DNA from: Gammaproteobacteria bacterium
GTDB taxonomy: Bacteria > Pseudomonadota > Gammaproteobacteria > Pseudomonadales > Azotimanducaceae
NCBI GenBank assembly: GCA_028821515.1
Contig: JAPPGA010000072.1
Coordinates: forward strand, 1-64,000
Direction of reading: 5' to 3'
Length of the DNA stretch: 64,000 bases
Shown here in pieces: positions 54,909-64,000 of this stretch (positions are counted from its first letter, which is position 1; the number at the start of each line of letters is the position of its first letter). The translations under genes were made by a program, and so were the position numbers. Under the pieces are notes generated by a model, which saw only the letters and a program-made list of their open reading frames with translations, did not search any database and had not been told where the DNA came from.

Positions 54909-55937
54909 ATGCGCGCAAACTACAGTCTAACGCCCGCCGAAATACCGAGGCACCAACCGGCCACACTGGCGGCCGCGGAACGAATGGCGTTGAAGGAAGA
55001 GATTCGCGCCCGGCTCGATGCGCTGGACGCCGTTCTCGTCGCGCACTACTACGTGGACGCCGACATCCAGGACCTCGCCCATGAGACGGGCGGTTGCGTC
55101 TCAGACTCCCTCGAGATGGCGCGTTTCGGGCATGACCATCCGGCATCGACCCTCGTGGTGGCGGGCGTCAGCTTCATGGGAGAGACGGCGAAGATACTGT
55201 CGCCCGAGAAGCGCGTGCTCATGCCCACCCTGGAAGCCACCTGCTCCCTCGACATCGGCTGCCCCCCCGACGAGTTTGAAGCCTTCGTCAAGGAACACCC
55301 GGACCGCACGGTCGTCGTCTACGCGAACACGTCGGCGCGCGTCAAGGCGATGTCCGACTGGGTCGTCACGTCGAGCGTGGGACTCAAGATCGTCGAGCAC
55401 CTGAGCGCGAACGGCGAACGCATCCTGTGGGCGCCGGACAAGCACCTCGGCGCCTACATCCAGCAGCAGACGGGCGCGGACATGCTGCTGTGGACCGGCG
55501 CCTGCATCGTCCACGAGGAGTTCAAGTACGACAAGCTCAAGCAGTTGATCGAGGTCTACCCGGAAGCGGGCGTGCTGGTGCATCCGGAATCGCCCGCCGC
55601 CGTCATCGGGATCGCCGACTGCGTCGGATCGACGAGCCAGATCATCGCGGCGTCGCAGGAGATGCCGAACGACACGTTCATCGTCGCCACCGACCGCGGC
55701 ATATTCCACCAGCTCCGCAAACTGTCGCCCCACAAGCGCTTCATCGAGGCGCCGACCGCCGGGGCCGGGGCCACCTGCATCAGTTGCGCCCACTGTCCCT
55801 GGATGGCCATGAACGAGCTCCGGGCACTGAATGAGTCCCTGGAACGCCAGGACAGCGAGGTTTTCGTCGACGAAGATGTCGGCGTCCGGGCCATGGTCCC
55901 GCTTCGACGAATGCTGGACTTCGGTCGCCGGCAATGA
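54909..55937 (+). CDS. nadA: Quinolinate synthase A
   Basis: 342 residues from ATG at 54909. The three [4Fe-4S] Cys are in [29 protein letters not shown] and [36 protein letters not shown] is the substrate-binding start of the family. It condenses iminoaspartate and dihydroxyacetone phosphate to quinolinate for NAD. Its stop overlaps the next gene's start. Confidence 0.96.
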   Translation: MRANYSLTPAEIPRHQPATLAAAERMALKEEIRARLDALDAVLVAHYYVDADIQDLAHETGGCVSDSLEMARFGHDHPASTLVVAGVSFMGETAKILSPEKRVLMPTLEATCSLDIGCPPDEFEAFVKEHPDRTVVVYANTSARVKAMSDWVVTSSVGLKIVEHLSANGERILWAPDKHLGAYIQQQTGADMLLWTGACIVHEEFKYDKLKQLIEVYPEAGVLVHPESPAAVIGIADCVGSTSQIIAASQEMPNDTFIVATDRGIFHQLRKLSPHKRFIEAPTAGAGATCISCAHCPWMAMNELRALNESLERQDSEVFVDEDVGVRAMVPLRRMLDFGRRQ

Positions 55938-56488
55938 GACTTTTCTGCGCACTGGGCGTACTGATCGCGAGTATGGCGATGGCATCTGAGTACAGCGACG
56001 GCTGGGGGCCTCCCACCGGAACACGGATCCCCGACGAGGAGTTCACTTCCCATCTCGGCGAAACACGCACATTTGCCGACCTGATGGGCGAAAAGGGCGT
56101 TCTGATCCTGTTCAACCGTTCCGCGAACTGGTGACCCATCTGCAAGGCTCAGTTCGTCGAACTGAATGCGTGGCAGGACCGTTTCGAAGGACTCGGCGTC
56201 AACGTCGTCGGGATGACGTACGACGCCCCGGAGGTATTGTCCGACTTCGTCCTGGACAAGGACCTGGGCTATGCGCTGCTCTCCGATCCCGACGGGGCGT
56301 ACGTGACAGCGCTGGGCATACGTAACGACGAATACGGGCCCGGTCACCCCGGCTTCGGGATACCGCATCCCGGCATCATGCTGGTCGATCCTTCCCGCGC
56401 CATCCTGTACAAGGCCGCGATGGAAGACTATCGGAAGCGGCCCTCGTTCGAGTCGGTGTTCGATGCGGTGAGCGGCGCGGTGCAGTAA
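55934..56488 (+). CDS. Peroxiredoxin-like selenoprotein with in-frame UGA (Sec67)
   Basis: 184 residues if the TGA at 56132-56134 is read through. The ATG overlaps the nadA stop. A signal peptide precedes a thioredoxin/AhpC-TSA-like domain. The active-site region reads [19 protein letters not shown], whereas Cys-containing relatives typically have W-C-P-x-C-K-A-Q, so the UGA replaces the first Cys of a CxxC motif. Downstream sequence ([38 protein letters not shown]) is conserved peroxiredoxin. A stem-loop 15 nt after the UGA meets bacterial SECIS rules. If not decoded, the gene is a pseudogene. Confidence 0.78.
56132..56164 (+). promoter_or_regulatory. Predicted bacterial SECIS element
   Basis: CAGTTCGTCGAACTG (56150-56164) folds into a perfect 6-bp stem with the 3-nt loop GTC. 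The loop's first G is about 21 nt after the UGA (56132-56134), within the usual range for bacterial SECIS, and G lies first in the loop as required. SelB would bind this element while the ribosome reads the UGA. Confidence 0.65.
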
Positions 56489-56583
56489 ACCGGCGAAGCC
56501 CGCGCGGAATAGCCGAATCCCAACAAGGCTTCCGCCAACCTCCCGGGCCTGGGAGCAGGCTTGCCGTTGTACAGCGCAGTCAC

Positions 56584-58011
56584 CTAGCCCTTGAACGACT
56601 CCAACTCCGTCCTCAGGTCAAGAATGCGTTGGGTGAATCCCGCCGTGAGACGGTAGTTGTCCTCTACCAGCCTGCGGGCGTATTCGAGGTGCTGGATGGC
56701 CTGCCGGTAGTCGCCGCGCAGCGCGAAGAACTCCGCCCGCGCGCGGTGGACGCCAACGATGTCGCCCGCGAGTCCGGCGGTTTCGGCGAGTTCATGCCAC
56801 ACGTCGATGTCGTCTCCGTGCACGCGGCTCTGGCGGATCAGCACCTCCTTCGCATCGCCCTGGCGGCCAACCGACGACAGCGCCTTTGCATAGAGCATCG
56901 CCAGCGGCTGGTTGTCCGGGTTGATCACCAACTGGTGAGCGAGAAACCCCGCGGCTTCTTCACCCTGCCCCGCCGCTGTCAACGTTTCCCCGTAAGACGC
57001 CGCCAGGAGGATGCTCCCGGGATTGGCATCCAGGAGCCGTTTCATGTCGAGCACCGCTTCGAAATGCTCGCCTACGCCGGAGCGGGCGAGCGCCAACCGA
57101 TAGTCCGTCGCGGCCCCCGACACGTCGTCATCCCGCGCGCGCGCCAGCGCGTCTTCGGGTGATCGCGCGAAGTGCACCAGGGCACGCGCACGCATGAACT
57201 GGTAGTCGCGCGAACCAGCCACCGATCGCTCGGGATATTGCGCCGCCTGGTTGCGCGCATCAGCTATGCGCGATTCCGTGACGGGGTGCGTCAGGAGGAA
57301 CTCCGGCATCGTCTCCCGAAAACGGTAGGCCCGCTGCATGCGGCTGAACATGCGCTCCAGCCCGTGCGGGTCCAGTTGCGCCCGAACCATGGTATTGAGG
57401 CCGATCCGGTCGGCCTCCTGTTCTCGGCTGCGGCTGTACCGGAGCTGGTTCTGCACGGCGGCCGCCTGTGTTCCGACCATTGTCGCCAGGCCCGCATCAC
57501 TGCCGCCGCCCGCAGCCATCAGCACCGCACCCGCGAGCAGACCAACGAGCATGGGCAATGTCGACTGTCGCTGCGCCTCGATGTCGCGGGCGAAATGGCG
57601 CTGGCTCAGGTGCGCGAGTTCGTGCGCCATCACGGCGGAATATTCATGCACGTCGCGGGCATGGACCAGCAGACCCAGGTGCACGCCCACGACCCCGCCG
57701 GGCACGGCGAAAGCGTTGATCTCGGGATTGTCGATCAACACCGGATATAGCGTGGCGTCCTTGAGGTCCGAGTGCTGCGCGAGCTGCTGCAACTGGGTGG
57801 CGACGTAGTACTTGAGTATTTCGTCCTGGACTGTGGGAATCCCGGATCGGACCTGTTTCAGGAACATCTGTCCCAGTCGGCGCTCCTCCGCAGGCGAAAC
57901 GATGGCCGATGACGCATCGCCCAGTTCCGGCAACTCGTCCGGCGTCGCGGCGTGCGACGAAGACAGGCTGGCGAACGCTGCTGCAGCCACCAGCAACACT
58001 AGGAATCTCAT
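56584..58011 (-). CDS. bepA: M48 metalloprotease, BepA-like, with TPR region
   Basis: 475 residues from ATG at 58011; the signal peptide MRFLVLLVAAAAFASLSSSH ends near residue 22. The zinc motif HELAHLSQRH (about residue 131) and downstream REQEADRIG (third ligand) define the M48 domain, which is followed by TPR-like helices. BepA degrades or chaperones outer-membrane proteins such as LptD and BamA in the periplasm. The family length is about 485. Confidence 0.92.
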   Translation of the reverse strand: MRFLVLLVAAAAFASLSSSHAATPDELPELGDASSAIVSPAEERRLGQMFLKQVRSGIPTVQDEILKYYVATQLQQLAQHSDLKDATLYPVLIDNPEINAFAVPGGVVGVHLGLLVHARDVHEYSAVMAHELAHLSQRHFARDIEAQRQSTLPMLVGLLAGAVLMAAGGGSDAGLATMVGTQAAAVQNQLRYSRSREQEADRIGLNTMVRAQLDPHGLERMFSRMQRAYRFRETMPEFLLTHPVTESRIADARNQAAQYPERSVAGSRDYQFMRARALVHFARSPEDALARARDDDVSGAATDYRLALARSGVGEHFEAVLDMKRLLDANPGSILLAASYGETLTAAGQGEEAAGFLAHQLVINPDNQPLAMLYAKALSSVGRQGDAKEVLIRQSRVHGDDIDVWHELAETAGLAGDIVGVHRARAEFFALRGDYRQAIQHLEYARRLVEDNYRLTAGFTQRILDLRTELESFKG

Positions 58012-58118
58012 GGAAGAAATCGTATCAAAACGCCAGCTTGTGAATCGGCCGCATTGCCTGATCAGGAATCTCCGGTCAACATGCACCGTTCCACCAACCG
58101 GGACACAGGACGAAGCGC

Positions 58119-58880
58119 ATGGGCGAAGTCCCCCAACAGTCCGGCGAAACCATCGCCACCCACAGCGGAAAGCCCTGGGGTTTCTGGGGAACGATGGGTT
58201 TCGCAATCCTCGTCCTTTTGCTGTTCTTCCTGGTACAGACACTGGTCGGTTTCGGCTTCCTGTATTCCGTCGAGTACGAGTCGGAGACCGGTGCGGAACA
58301 AACGGCGCAGTTCATGATGGGCAACGGGCTGCTGCTGGCCGTCGCAACCTGCACCACCGGCGTCATCTGCACGTTGACGATACTCCTGCTGGCACGGCTG
58401 CGCCGAGGGATCTCCGTCGGCGATTACCTGGCTTTGACCATGCCCACCGGCCGATCGTTCCTGCTGTGGCTCGGCATTGCCGTCGCCGTCGTCTTTGCAA
58501 CCGACGCGATCCGGGTACTCGCCGGGAGGGACATGGTTCCGGAATTTCTCGTCGAAGCCTATCGGTCCGCCGTCTACCCGCCCCTGCTCTGGCTCGCACT
58601 GGTCATCGCAGCACCGGTTTTCGAAGAGTTCCTGTTCCGGGGATTTCTCTTCCGCGGCTGGATGGAGACCAGGCTGCGCGAAACCGGCACGATCCTGCTG
58701 ACCTCCGCAACCTGGTGCCTCCTTCACTTCCACTACGATATCGCCGAACTGCTGGCCGTATTGGCCCTCGGCATCGTACTGGGCTATTCGCGTTCCCGAA
58801 CCGGATCGCTCGTCACGCCTCTCGTCATTCATGCCCTCGTCAATCTCCTTGCGATAATGCAGGTTGCGCTGCTCGAGTGA
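58119..58880 (+). CDS. CPBP-family intramembrane metalloprotease
   Basis: 253 residues from ATG at 58119, with AGGA upstream. About seven membrane helices. The motif FEEFLFRGFLFRG (EExxxR) and the LLHFHYD helix (conserved His), then a final aromatic/hydrophobic helix, match the CAAX protease/bacteriocin-immunity family. Function could be proteolysis or self-protection; no bacteriocin gene adjoins it. Confidence 0.87.
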   Translation: MGEVPQQSGETIATHSGKPWGFWGTMGFAILVLLLFFLVQTLVGFGFLYSVEYESETGAEQTAQFMMGNGLLLAVATCTTGVICTLTILLLARLRRGISVGDYLALTMPTGRSFLLWLGIAVAVVFATDAIRVLAGRDMVPEFLVEAYRSAVYPPLLWLALVIAAPVFEEFLFRGFLFRGWMETRLRETGTILLTSATWCLLHFHYDIAELLAVLALGIVLGYSRSRTGSLVTPLVIHALVNLLAIMQVALLE

Positions 58881-58928
58881 ATTGACCTCGCGGGCCGCTG
58901 GCAACGCCAACTGCTATGCTCTCGCGCC

Positions 58929-59168
58929 ATGGCCGAAGTCACCGAGACACTGCTCGATGCGAGCGGACTGACCTGTCCGATGCCGCTGCTCAAGGCGAAG
59001 CAGGCATTGAACAGGATGCAATCCGGAGAACTGCTGCGGGTTATCGCCACTGATCCCGGATCCGTCAGGGACTTCGAAGTATTCAGCTCGCAGAGCGGGA
59101 ATGCCCTGCTGGAGTCACGGCAGGAGGACGGCAGTTACTTCTACCTGCTGAAGAAAAAAGACGGCTGA
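58929..59168 (+). CDS. tusA: TusA-like sulfur-carrier protein
   Basis: 79 residues. The CPxP motif is in DASGLTCPMPLLKAKQALN, whose Cys carries the persulfide. Length and fold match TusA/SirA-like proteins that pass sulfur to tRNA thiolation or other acceptors. The AI-2E permease gene begins 6 bp after its stop, so they are probably one transcript. Confidence 0.9.
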   Translation: MAEVTETLLDASGLTCPMPLLKAKQALNRMQSGELLRVIATDPGSVRDFEVFSSQSGNALLESRQEDGSYFYLLKKKDG

Positions 59169-59174
59169 GTTGCG

Positions 59175-60251
59175 GTGCGCTTCCTCGAAGTCATCGGCGG
59201 GTGGATCAACGAGCACTTCTCGAACGAGGAGGCCATCTACCTGGTGGTCCTGCTGCTCGCCGCGTTCGTGGTGCTGTTCTTTTTCGGCGCCTATATCGCG
59301 CCGGTCCTGGCTGGCCTGGTATTCGCGTATCTCCTGAGCGCCGTGGTCGACCGGCTCGTCGACTGGCACGTGCCACGGCTGGCGGCGGTGTGGATCGTAT
59401 TTGCGCTTTTCGTGGGCGGCGCCATCGCTCTCGTCATCGGCATCGCCCCGTTGATCTGGCGGCAGTTGACTGAATCCGTGAATGCCATGCCCGGCGTCAT
59501 CGACCGGCTGCGCGTCCTGGTCGGGGACCTTTCCACGGAGTTTCCGGGCACTTTCTCCCCCACGGTCGTCGAGGGCTGGCTCGCCGCGCTGAACGCCGAG
59601 GTGACCGAAATCGGAAAGGCCGCCCTGCAGGGGCTGGTGGCGCAGGTGCCGAACGTATTCGGCATCATCATCTACCTCATCCTTCTCCCGATCTCGTTCT
59701 TCTTTTTCCTGAAGGACGGCAAATCGATGGTCGCGCGGGTACTCGCGATGCTGCCGCAGCACCGGACGCTGCTCGACAGCGTGGGCCGCGAGATGAACGT
59801 GCAGATTGCCAACTACATTCGCGGCAAGGCCATCGAGATACTCATCGTCGGCACCGCGACGTACCTGGCCTTCCTCTTCCTCGGACTCAACTACGCGGCA
59901 CTGCTCGGCTTCGTCGTCGGCATTTCCGTGCTGGTCCCTTTCGTCGGCGCGGCGGTGGTCACCGTGCCCGTTGCAGCCGTAGGGTTCCTGCAGTACGGCT
60001 GGTCCTGGGACTTCGCATACGTGATGGCCGCCTACGGCGTCATCCAGGCGCTGGACGGCAACGTGCTCGTGCCGATCCTGTTCTCGGAAACGAACGACCT
60101 GCACCCGATCACCATCATCGTGGCGGTCCTCGCATTCGGGGGGCTATGGGGATTCTGGGGCATCCTGTTCGCCATTCCGCTGGCGACGCTGGTCAAGGCG
60201 ATCTTCAACGCCTGGCCACGCACCAACGTCGCCCAAGCGCCCGAAACGTAG
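59175..60251 (+). CDS. AI-2E family transporter (PerM-like), second copy
   Basis: 358 residues from GTG at 59175. Membrane helices, a soluble region at about 60-150, and the LVPFVGAAVVTVPVAAVGFLQYG helix are those of the PerM/AI-2E family. It shares the fold of the permease at 38.7 kb but is not its close duplicate. It lies just after tusA; no substrate is indicated. Confidence 0.88.
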   Translation: MRFLEVIGGWINEHFSNEEAIYLVVLLLAAFVVLFFFGAYIAPVLAGLVFAYLLSAVVDRLVDWHVPRLAAVWIVFALFVGGAIALVIGIAPLIWRQLTESVNAMPGVIDRLRVLVGDLSTEFPGTFSPTVVEGWLAALNAEVTEIGKAALQGLVAQVPNVFGIIIYLILLPISFFFFLKDGKSMVARVLAMLPQHRTLLDSVGREMNVQIANYIRGKAIEILIVGTATYLAFLFLGLNYAALLGFVVGISVLVPFVGAAVVTVPVAAVGFLQYGWSWDFAYVMAAYGVIQALDGNVLVPILFSETNDLHPITIIVAVLAFGGLWGFWGILFAIPLATLVKAIFNAWPRTNVAQAPET

Positions 60252-60360
60252 CTCGCTCCATCCTGCTGCCAACCTCTACGTGCTGCCCACCTCCAACTTG
60301 TGGAAGGCACCACTGGGATTTACCATGACCACCCGTTAACCGGAGGATACTTAAGCCCCC

Positions 60361-61239
60361 ATGTTGCAAGGGAGCAATGTCGCACTGATCACGCCCATGA
60401 AGCCGAATGGCGACGTGGACTGGCCAGCCCTCGAAGGCCTGATCGACTGGCACCTCGAATCTGGCACGCACGGCATCGTGCCGGTCGGCACCACCGGCGA
60501 GTCGGCGACCCTGGATCACGACGAGCACAAGCGGGTGGTGGAGCATACGCTCCGGCGGGTCGACGGACGCATCCCGATCATCGCCGGCACCGGGTCCAAT
60601 TCCACCGCGGAGGCGGTCGAACTCACCGCCGCCGCCGCGAAGGCCGGCGCCGACGCATGCCTCCTGGTGACCCCGTACTACAACAAGCCCACGCCCGAGG
60701 GCCTGTACCAGCACTATCGAGCCGTCTCCGAAGCCGCGGACGTGCCGATCGTGCTCTACAACGTACCGCCCCGCACTTCCTGCGACATGCAGCCGGAAAC
60801 GGTGGCCCGGGTCGCGCAACTCGAGAACGTGGTCGGCATCAAGGAAGCCTGCGGCGATGCCGGGCGGGTCGCGGAAATCCGGGAGGCAGTCGGAAGCGAC
60901 GACTTCATCGTCCTGTCTGGCGAGGACGCCCAGAACCTGCAGATGATGGAACTCGGCGCTGTCGGCTGCATATCGGTGACCGCGAACGTTTTGCCGCGGC
61001 AGATGTCGGAGTTCTGTACGGCCTTTCTCGAAGGCGACAGATCCCGGGCACGGGAACTGGATGAACAGTTGCAGCCGATCCACGAGATCCTCTTCGTCGA
61101 GACGAGTCCCATACCGACGAAATGGGCGCTTCACCTGATGGGACGCGTAGACACCGGCATACGCCTGCCGCTGGTCCCCCTGTCGGCCGCACATGTCGAC
61201 GAACTCAGGGCGCGCCTTTTGCGCGCCGGCGCGCTTTGA
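60361..61239 (+). CDS. dapA: 4-hydroxy-tetrahydrodipicolinate synthase
   Basis: 292 residues from ATG at 60361, with CCGGAGGA 14 bases upstream (long spacer). The Schiff-base Lys is in VVGIKEACGD, and the Tyr relay in LVTPYYNKPTPEG; VGTTGESATL binds pyruvate. It condenses pyruvate with aspartate semialdehyde for lysine and diaminopimelate. It precedes bamC, as in E. coli. Confidence 0.97.
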   Translation: MLQGSNVALITPMKPNGDVDWPALEGLIDWHLESGTHGIVPVGTTGESATLDHDEHKRVVEHTLRRVDGRIPIIAGTGSNSTAEAVELTAAAAKAGADACLLVTPYYNKPTPEGLYQHYRAVSEAADVPIVLYNVPPRTSCDMQPETVARVAQLENVVGIKEACGDAGRVAEIREAVGSDDFIVLSGEDAQNLQMMELGAVGCISVTANVLPRQMSEFCTAFLEGDRSRARELDEQLQPIHEILFVETSPIPTKWALHLMGRVDTGIRLPLVPLSAAHVDELRARLLRAGAL

Positions 61240-62333
61240 CGCTGCGCGCAATCCTTCGCGCCACCGCCGTGGTGGCTGTCCTGGTCCCCGCCGTAACCGG
61301 CTGCCGGTGGATGAGCGACGAAAAGGGCCTCGTTCGGAACACGTCGAACGACTACATCGAGGCGCAGGAGACCGAACCCCTGATCATTCCCGGCGATTTG
61401 TCGGCGGCACGAATCAGGGACACCTGGCCCATTCCCGCCATAGAGGCCAAGCCCCTTGCCAGACACTATCCCGGTGACGCACCGCCGCCGGACGCGATCT
61501 TCGGCGGCGAGGCCCAGGACGCGATCAAGATCCAGAGGCTCGGTGACCGCCGGTGGATGATCATCGCCGACGAGCCCTCGAAGGTGTGGCCCGTCCTCGA
61601 ACAGTTCCTCACCGAAAACGGTATCGGCATCGCCTCGGAAACGCCGGAAGCAGGCCGCATCGACGGCACCTGGCTATCCGTCGACAGCGGCAACCATGAG
61701 GATGTTGTCCGTGGGACGATCAAGGAACACAAGCAGGACGCTGACGGACGCGACCGGATCCGGTTCAAGATAGAGCAGGGCATTCGGTACGGAACCTCGG
61801 AGATTCACCTGCGCCACGAGAACGATGCGCTGGCTCAACCCACGGTCGACTGGCCATCGAAGTCGACCGTGCCAGACGTGGAGGAAGCGCTGTTGCTCGA
61901 GTTCGGGGGCTACTACGCCGCTGGCATCTCGACGCAGTCGGTATCGATGCTTGCCCGCCAGATCTCAACCGCGAACAAGGCGGTCATCGAACGCGATGGC
62001 CAGGGATATCCGAAACTGCGGCTGAACGTAGATTTCGATCGCGCATGGGCGGTTGTCAACTCGGCACTGGAGCGCGCGGAAGTCGAGATCGACAACACGC
62101 AGCGCAGCGACGGCCTGTTGCAGGTCAATATAACGAAGGACGTTCTCGGGGGCCGGGAAAGGTCGCTGCTTTCCCGCTTCTGGCCAAGCGGCGAGGATGC
62201 AAGGCCCCTCGACATTCGAATCGAATCAATCGAAGAATCGCAGGTCGTGCAGGTTTTCGAGCGCGACGGGCAGCCAGCGCCCGGAGAAATCAGCCAACAG
62301 ATCCTGGTGATGTTGCGCGAGTTCGCTTCCTGA
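61236..62333 (+). CDS. bamC: Outer-membrane assembly lipoprotein BamC
   Basis: 365 residues from TTG at 61236, overlapping the dapA stop by 4 bp. Signal peptide with the lipobox PAVTGC gives Cys23. The N-terminal unstructured region and two helix-grip domains (WPVLEQFLTENGIGIASETPEAGRIDGTWL and WAVVNSALERAEVEIDNTQRSDGLLQV) fit BamC. It is an accessory of the beta-barrel assembly machine. The convergent sugar transferase overlaps its last 44 bases. Confidence 0.92.
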   Translation: MTLRAILRATAVVAVLVPAVTGCRWMSDEKGLVRNTSNDYIEAQETEPLIIPGDLSAARIRDTWPIPAIEAKPLARHYPGDAPPPDAIFGGEAQDAIKIQRLGDRRWMIIADEPSKVWPVLEQFLTENGIGIASETPEAGRIDGTWLSVDSGNHEDVVRGTIKEHKQDADGRDRIRFKIEQGIRYGTSEIHLRHENDALAQPTVDWPSKSTVPDVEEALLLEFGGYYAAGISTQSVSMLARQISTANKAVIERDGQGYPKLRLNVDFDRAWAVVNSALERAEVEIDNTQRSDGLLQVNITKDVLGGRERSLLSRFWPSGEDARPLDIRIESIEESQVVQVFERDGQPAPGEISQQILVMLREFAS

Positions 62334-63159
62334 CTTCGGACCGTGCCGGGTCCGCGATCTCAGCCGGCCGGGCTCCCCGCCGGGCACTGCCGTTGGCCAG
62401 GGGCGAGATGCCGAAATGGCCGGCCAGCGGCGAATGTCCCACGATGTCCGCCACACCGCGAAGTTTGAAATGCAGCCTCGACCGGGGCCATGGCACCGCG
62501 ACCAGGGTGCATGCAAGTATCAGCAAATCGATGCGCAGGCTCCTGTGCGCGAAGTACCACGTTTCGAGCTGTCCCTTGAGCGGAATGATCACGCTGTCGT
62601 AGTACTCCTTCGGGTCTCCCGGGGCCTGGGCCAGGATGCGGTCCTCGTTGCGGAACACCAGCGAACCCACGCCCGTCACGCCGGGTTTCATGCTCTTCAC
62701 GATCTCCTGCACCCGGGGCGAGTAGCAGTGAAACGCGCGCGACGTGAGCGGCCGGGGACCGACCAGGCTCATCTCGCCCAGGAACGTGTTCCACAGCTGC
62801 GGCAGTTCATCTATCTTCAGCGCGCTCAACCGCCTTCCGACCGGCAGCACCCGCGGATCATCGCCATAGGTGATGTCCCCGGCCACGGTACTCCCGCTGG
62901 CCATGGTCGTGAACTTCAGCAGCGTGAACTTCGCGCCCGAGCGTCCCACGCGGCGTTGCCTGAACATGACGTTCGTTTCCCCGGCGAAGCGCAGCAAGAC
63001 CGACACGATCAGGTACAGCGGCGGCAGGATGAACATCAAAAGGCCACTGAGAAGAACGTCGATCACCCGCTTCGAGACCGCGTAGAACCGCGTATTCGTG
63101 CTGTGGCCGTTCGTCGATGTGGTTGAATTCATAGGGCAATACGATGAGTTGGACGCCAT
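62290..63159 (-). CDS. Bacterial sugar transferase (undecaprenyl-phosphate type)
   Basis: 289 residues. One N-terminal membrane segment (about 33-56) precedes the PF02397 catalytic domain with KFTTMASGS, KIDELPQLWN and GEMSLVGPRPLTS. The enzyme transfers a sugar phosphate to undecaprenyl phosphate to begin an exopolysaccharide or O-antigen unit. Its last 15 codons lie antisense to the end of bamC. ATG at 63132 is an alternative start. Confidence 0.87.
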   Translation of the reverse strand: MASNSSYCPMNSTTSTNGHSTNTRFYAVSKRVIDVLLSGLLMFILPPLYLIVSVLLRFAGETNVMFRQRRVGRSGAKFTLLKFTTMASGSTVAGDITYGDDPRVLPVGRRLSALKIDELPQLWNTFLGEMSLVGPRPLTSRAFHCYSPRVQEIVKSMKPGVTGVGSLVFRNEDRILAQAPGDPKEYYDSVIIPLKGQLETWYFAHRSLRIDLLILACTLVAVPWPRSRLHFKLRGVADIVGHSPLAGHFGISPLANGSARRGARPAEIADPARSEVRKRTRATSPGSVG

Positions 63160-63609
63160 CCCCGCAAACGCGCGCCTTTATACGCCTTCTGGATTGGTGC
63201 GCAAGTCTACCACGCCCGCCGCTCATCGCCCCCGAAAAACGATGATGATCCAATACTCGCAATGCAAATCCCGACGCTAAACAAATCGGGTTGGTCCAAA
63301 GCAGGACCAATGGTCCCCTGGACTTTCGGACCGGTGGTGGCGAACGGCAGGGGCCGGGGCTGATTGCGGTGGGTAGCGGCCTGCCATCAGCTTGTCGCCA
63401 ACATAGACGAAAAGCTCGGAGGAACGCGCCCAAAAACAGTCCCCGAAACCCGCGTTCCATGCAACACTCTAACGTTACGACATCCACCACCCGGAACGAG
63501 AGATGCGCGTTCACGTTGTCGGCGACCACCATGCGGCCACTCGCCTTCGGGACTGGCGCAAGCGCCACTCCCAGGATCGCCGATCCTGCCACGGCGTGAA
63601 AATCACCTG
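63160..63609. other. 450-bp intergenic region, no supported gene
   Basis: Between the sugar transferase and the amidotransferase I find no RNA gene, repeat or confident CDS. Open frames on both strands lack Shine-Dalgarno sequences and family signatures. Confidence 0.45.
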
Positions 63610-64000
63610 ATGCATGTCGGCATCCTTCAGGCGGATCGCGTTGATCCGGAGCACCGCGCCAAGTTCGGCGACTACCCTGCAATGTTCGCCGAGACGCTTC
63701 GCGGCAGCATGGACCAGGAGGCCACGTTCGAGTACTTCGACGTGCGCCGCGAACGCTATCCCAAGGCTATCCGAGACTGCGACGGTTATCTGATTACCGG
63801 TAGCCGGGCCAGCGTCTACGAGGACGATCCCTGGATCGCCCGCCTCATCCGCTTCGTGGGCGAACTGCACGAAACCCGGGTCAGGACCATCGGCATCTGC
63901 TTCGGACACCAGTTGATCGCCCAGGCCCTGGGCGGCGTCGTCGGCCGGGCGCCCGCGGGATGGGGCGTCGGTGTTCACGCATGGAAGGTGGTGCGGGGGG
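63610..64000 (+). CDS. Class I glutamine amidotransferase, truncated by the window end
   Basis: First 130 residues from ATG at 63610 (HVGILQADRV). The nucleophile elbow RTIGICFGHQLIAQALGG shows the catalytic Cys. The family member is probably GuaA-like or a stand-alone amidotransferase that frees ammonia from glutamine or hydrolyses gamma-glutamyl bonds. The His-Glu part lies beyond the window. Confidence 0.85.
   Translation, partial: MHVGILQADRVDPEHRAKFGDYPAMFAETLRGSMDQEATFEYFDVRRERYPKAIRDCDGYLITGSRASVYEDDPWIARLIRFVGELHETRVRTIGICFGHQLIAQALGGVVGRAPAGWGVGVHAWKVVRG

Noticed and set aside
62858..63978. Minus-strand open frames in the last kilobase
   Set aside because: They run antisense to or around the amidotransferase gene and show no signal or family pattern.

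Overview
The window is about 64 kb of GC-rich, densely packed bacterial chromosome. Several genes point to a gammaproteobacterium or close relative: a dapA-bamC pair with a BamC lipoprotein, a BepA-type M48 peptidase, TusA, a Lig E-type periplasmic DNA ligase, PurU, a long biosynthetic threonine deaminase, and frequent GTG/TTG starts with 1-4 nt gene overlaps. No rRNA, tRNA, CRISPR array, phage or intact insertion sequence is visible. Functional assignments below rest on motif recognition by eye, not on database searches.

Left flank (1-5.9 kb): palindromic repeats, a Lig E-type ligase, a two-domain sulfurtransferase, a short DUF454 protein, a frameshifted flavin-dependent halogenase, and an outer-membrane barrel plus LolA-like pair.

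Core (6.0-19.4 kb): a ribosomal peptide (RiPP) locus of the nitrile-hydratase-leader (NHLP/NHLM) type. The precursor gene (plus strand, 6125-6376) has a long leader and a predicted core of only five residues, LCCCW, and is closed by a strong terminator. Seven convergent genes (minus strand, 19391 to 6470) encode a short HlyD-like protein, a C39-peptidase ABC exporter, a second NHLM ABC protein, an NHLP leader fused to a class II terpene-cyclase-like toroid, an AlkB-type membrane oxygenase fused to a degenerate GlnE-like adenylyltransferase domain, a fused TOMM cyclodehydratase (E1-like plus YcaO), and an unrecognised 372-residue protein. The expected product is a tiny azol(in)e peptide that may also carry a lipid or terpenoid group. 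I regard this as the most likely undescribed system here.

19.4-25.5 kb: a divergent intergenic region with four tandem 30-bp hairpin repeats, an ABC-2 permease/M1-peptidase-like fusion interrupted by an in-frame TAA, and an MMPL/RND exporter. 25.5-47 kb: mostly housekeeping and accessory metabolism (purU, amt, surE, argC, ilvA, a DEAD helicase, aminotransferases, two PhyH dioxygenases, a DCC-lipase-maturation-factor fusion, AI-2E permeases, nitrilase, an acetoacetate-decarboxylase-like protein). 47-64 kb: a phosphoesterase, an ExoIII homologue that has lost catalytic residues, a lipoprotein/DinB-like/LLM/MFS run, a toxin-antitoxin pair, a glutathione-synthetase-like gene, nadA with a downstream peroxiredoxin-like gene in which UGA replaces the active-site Cys codon (predicted selenoprotein), then bepA, a CPBP protease, tusA, an AI-2E permease, dapA-bamC, a sugar transferase and a truncated amidotransferase.
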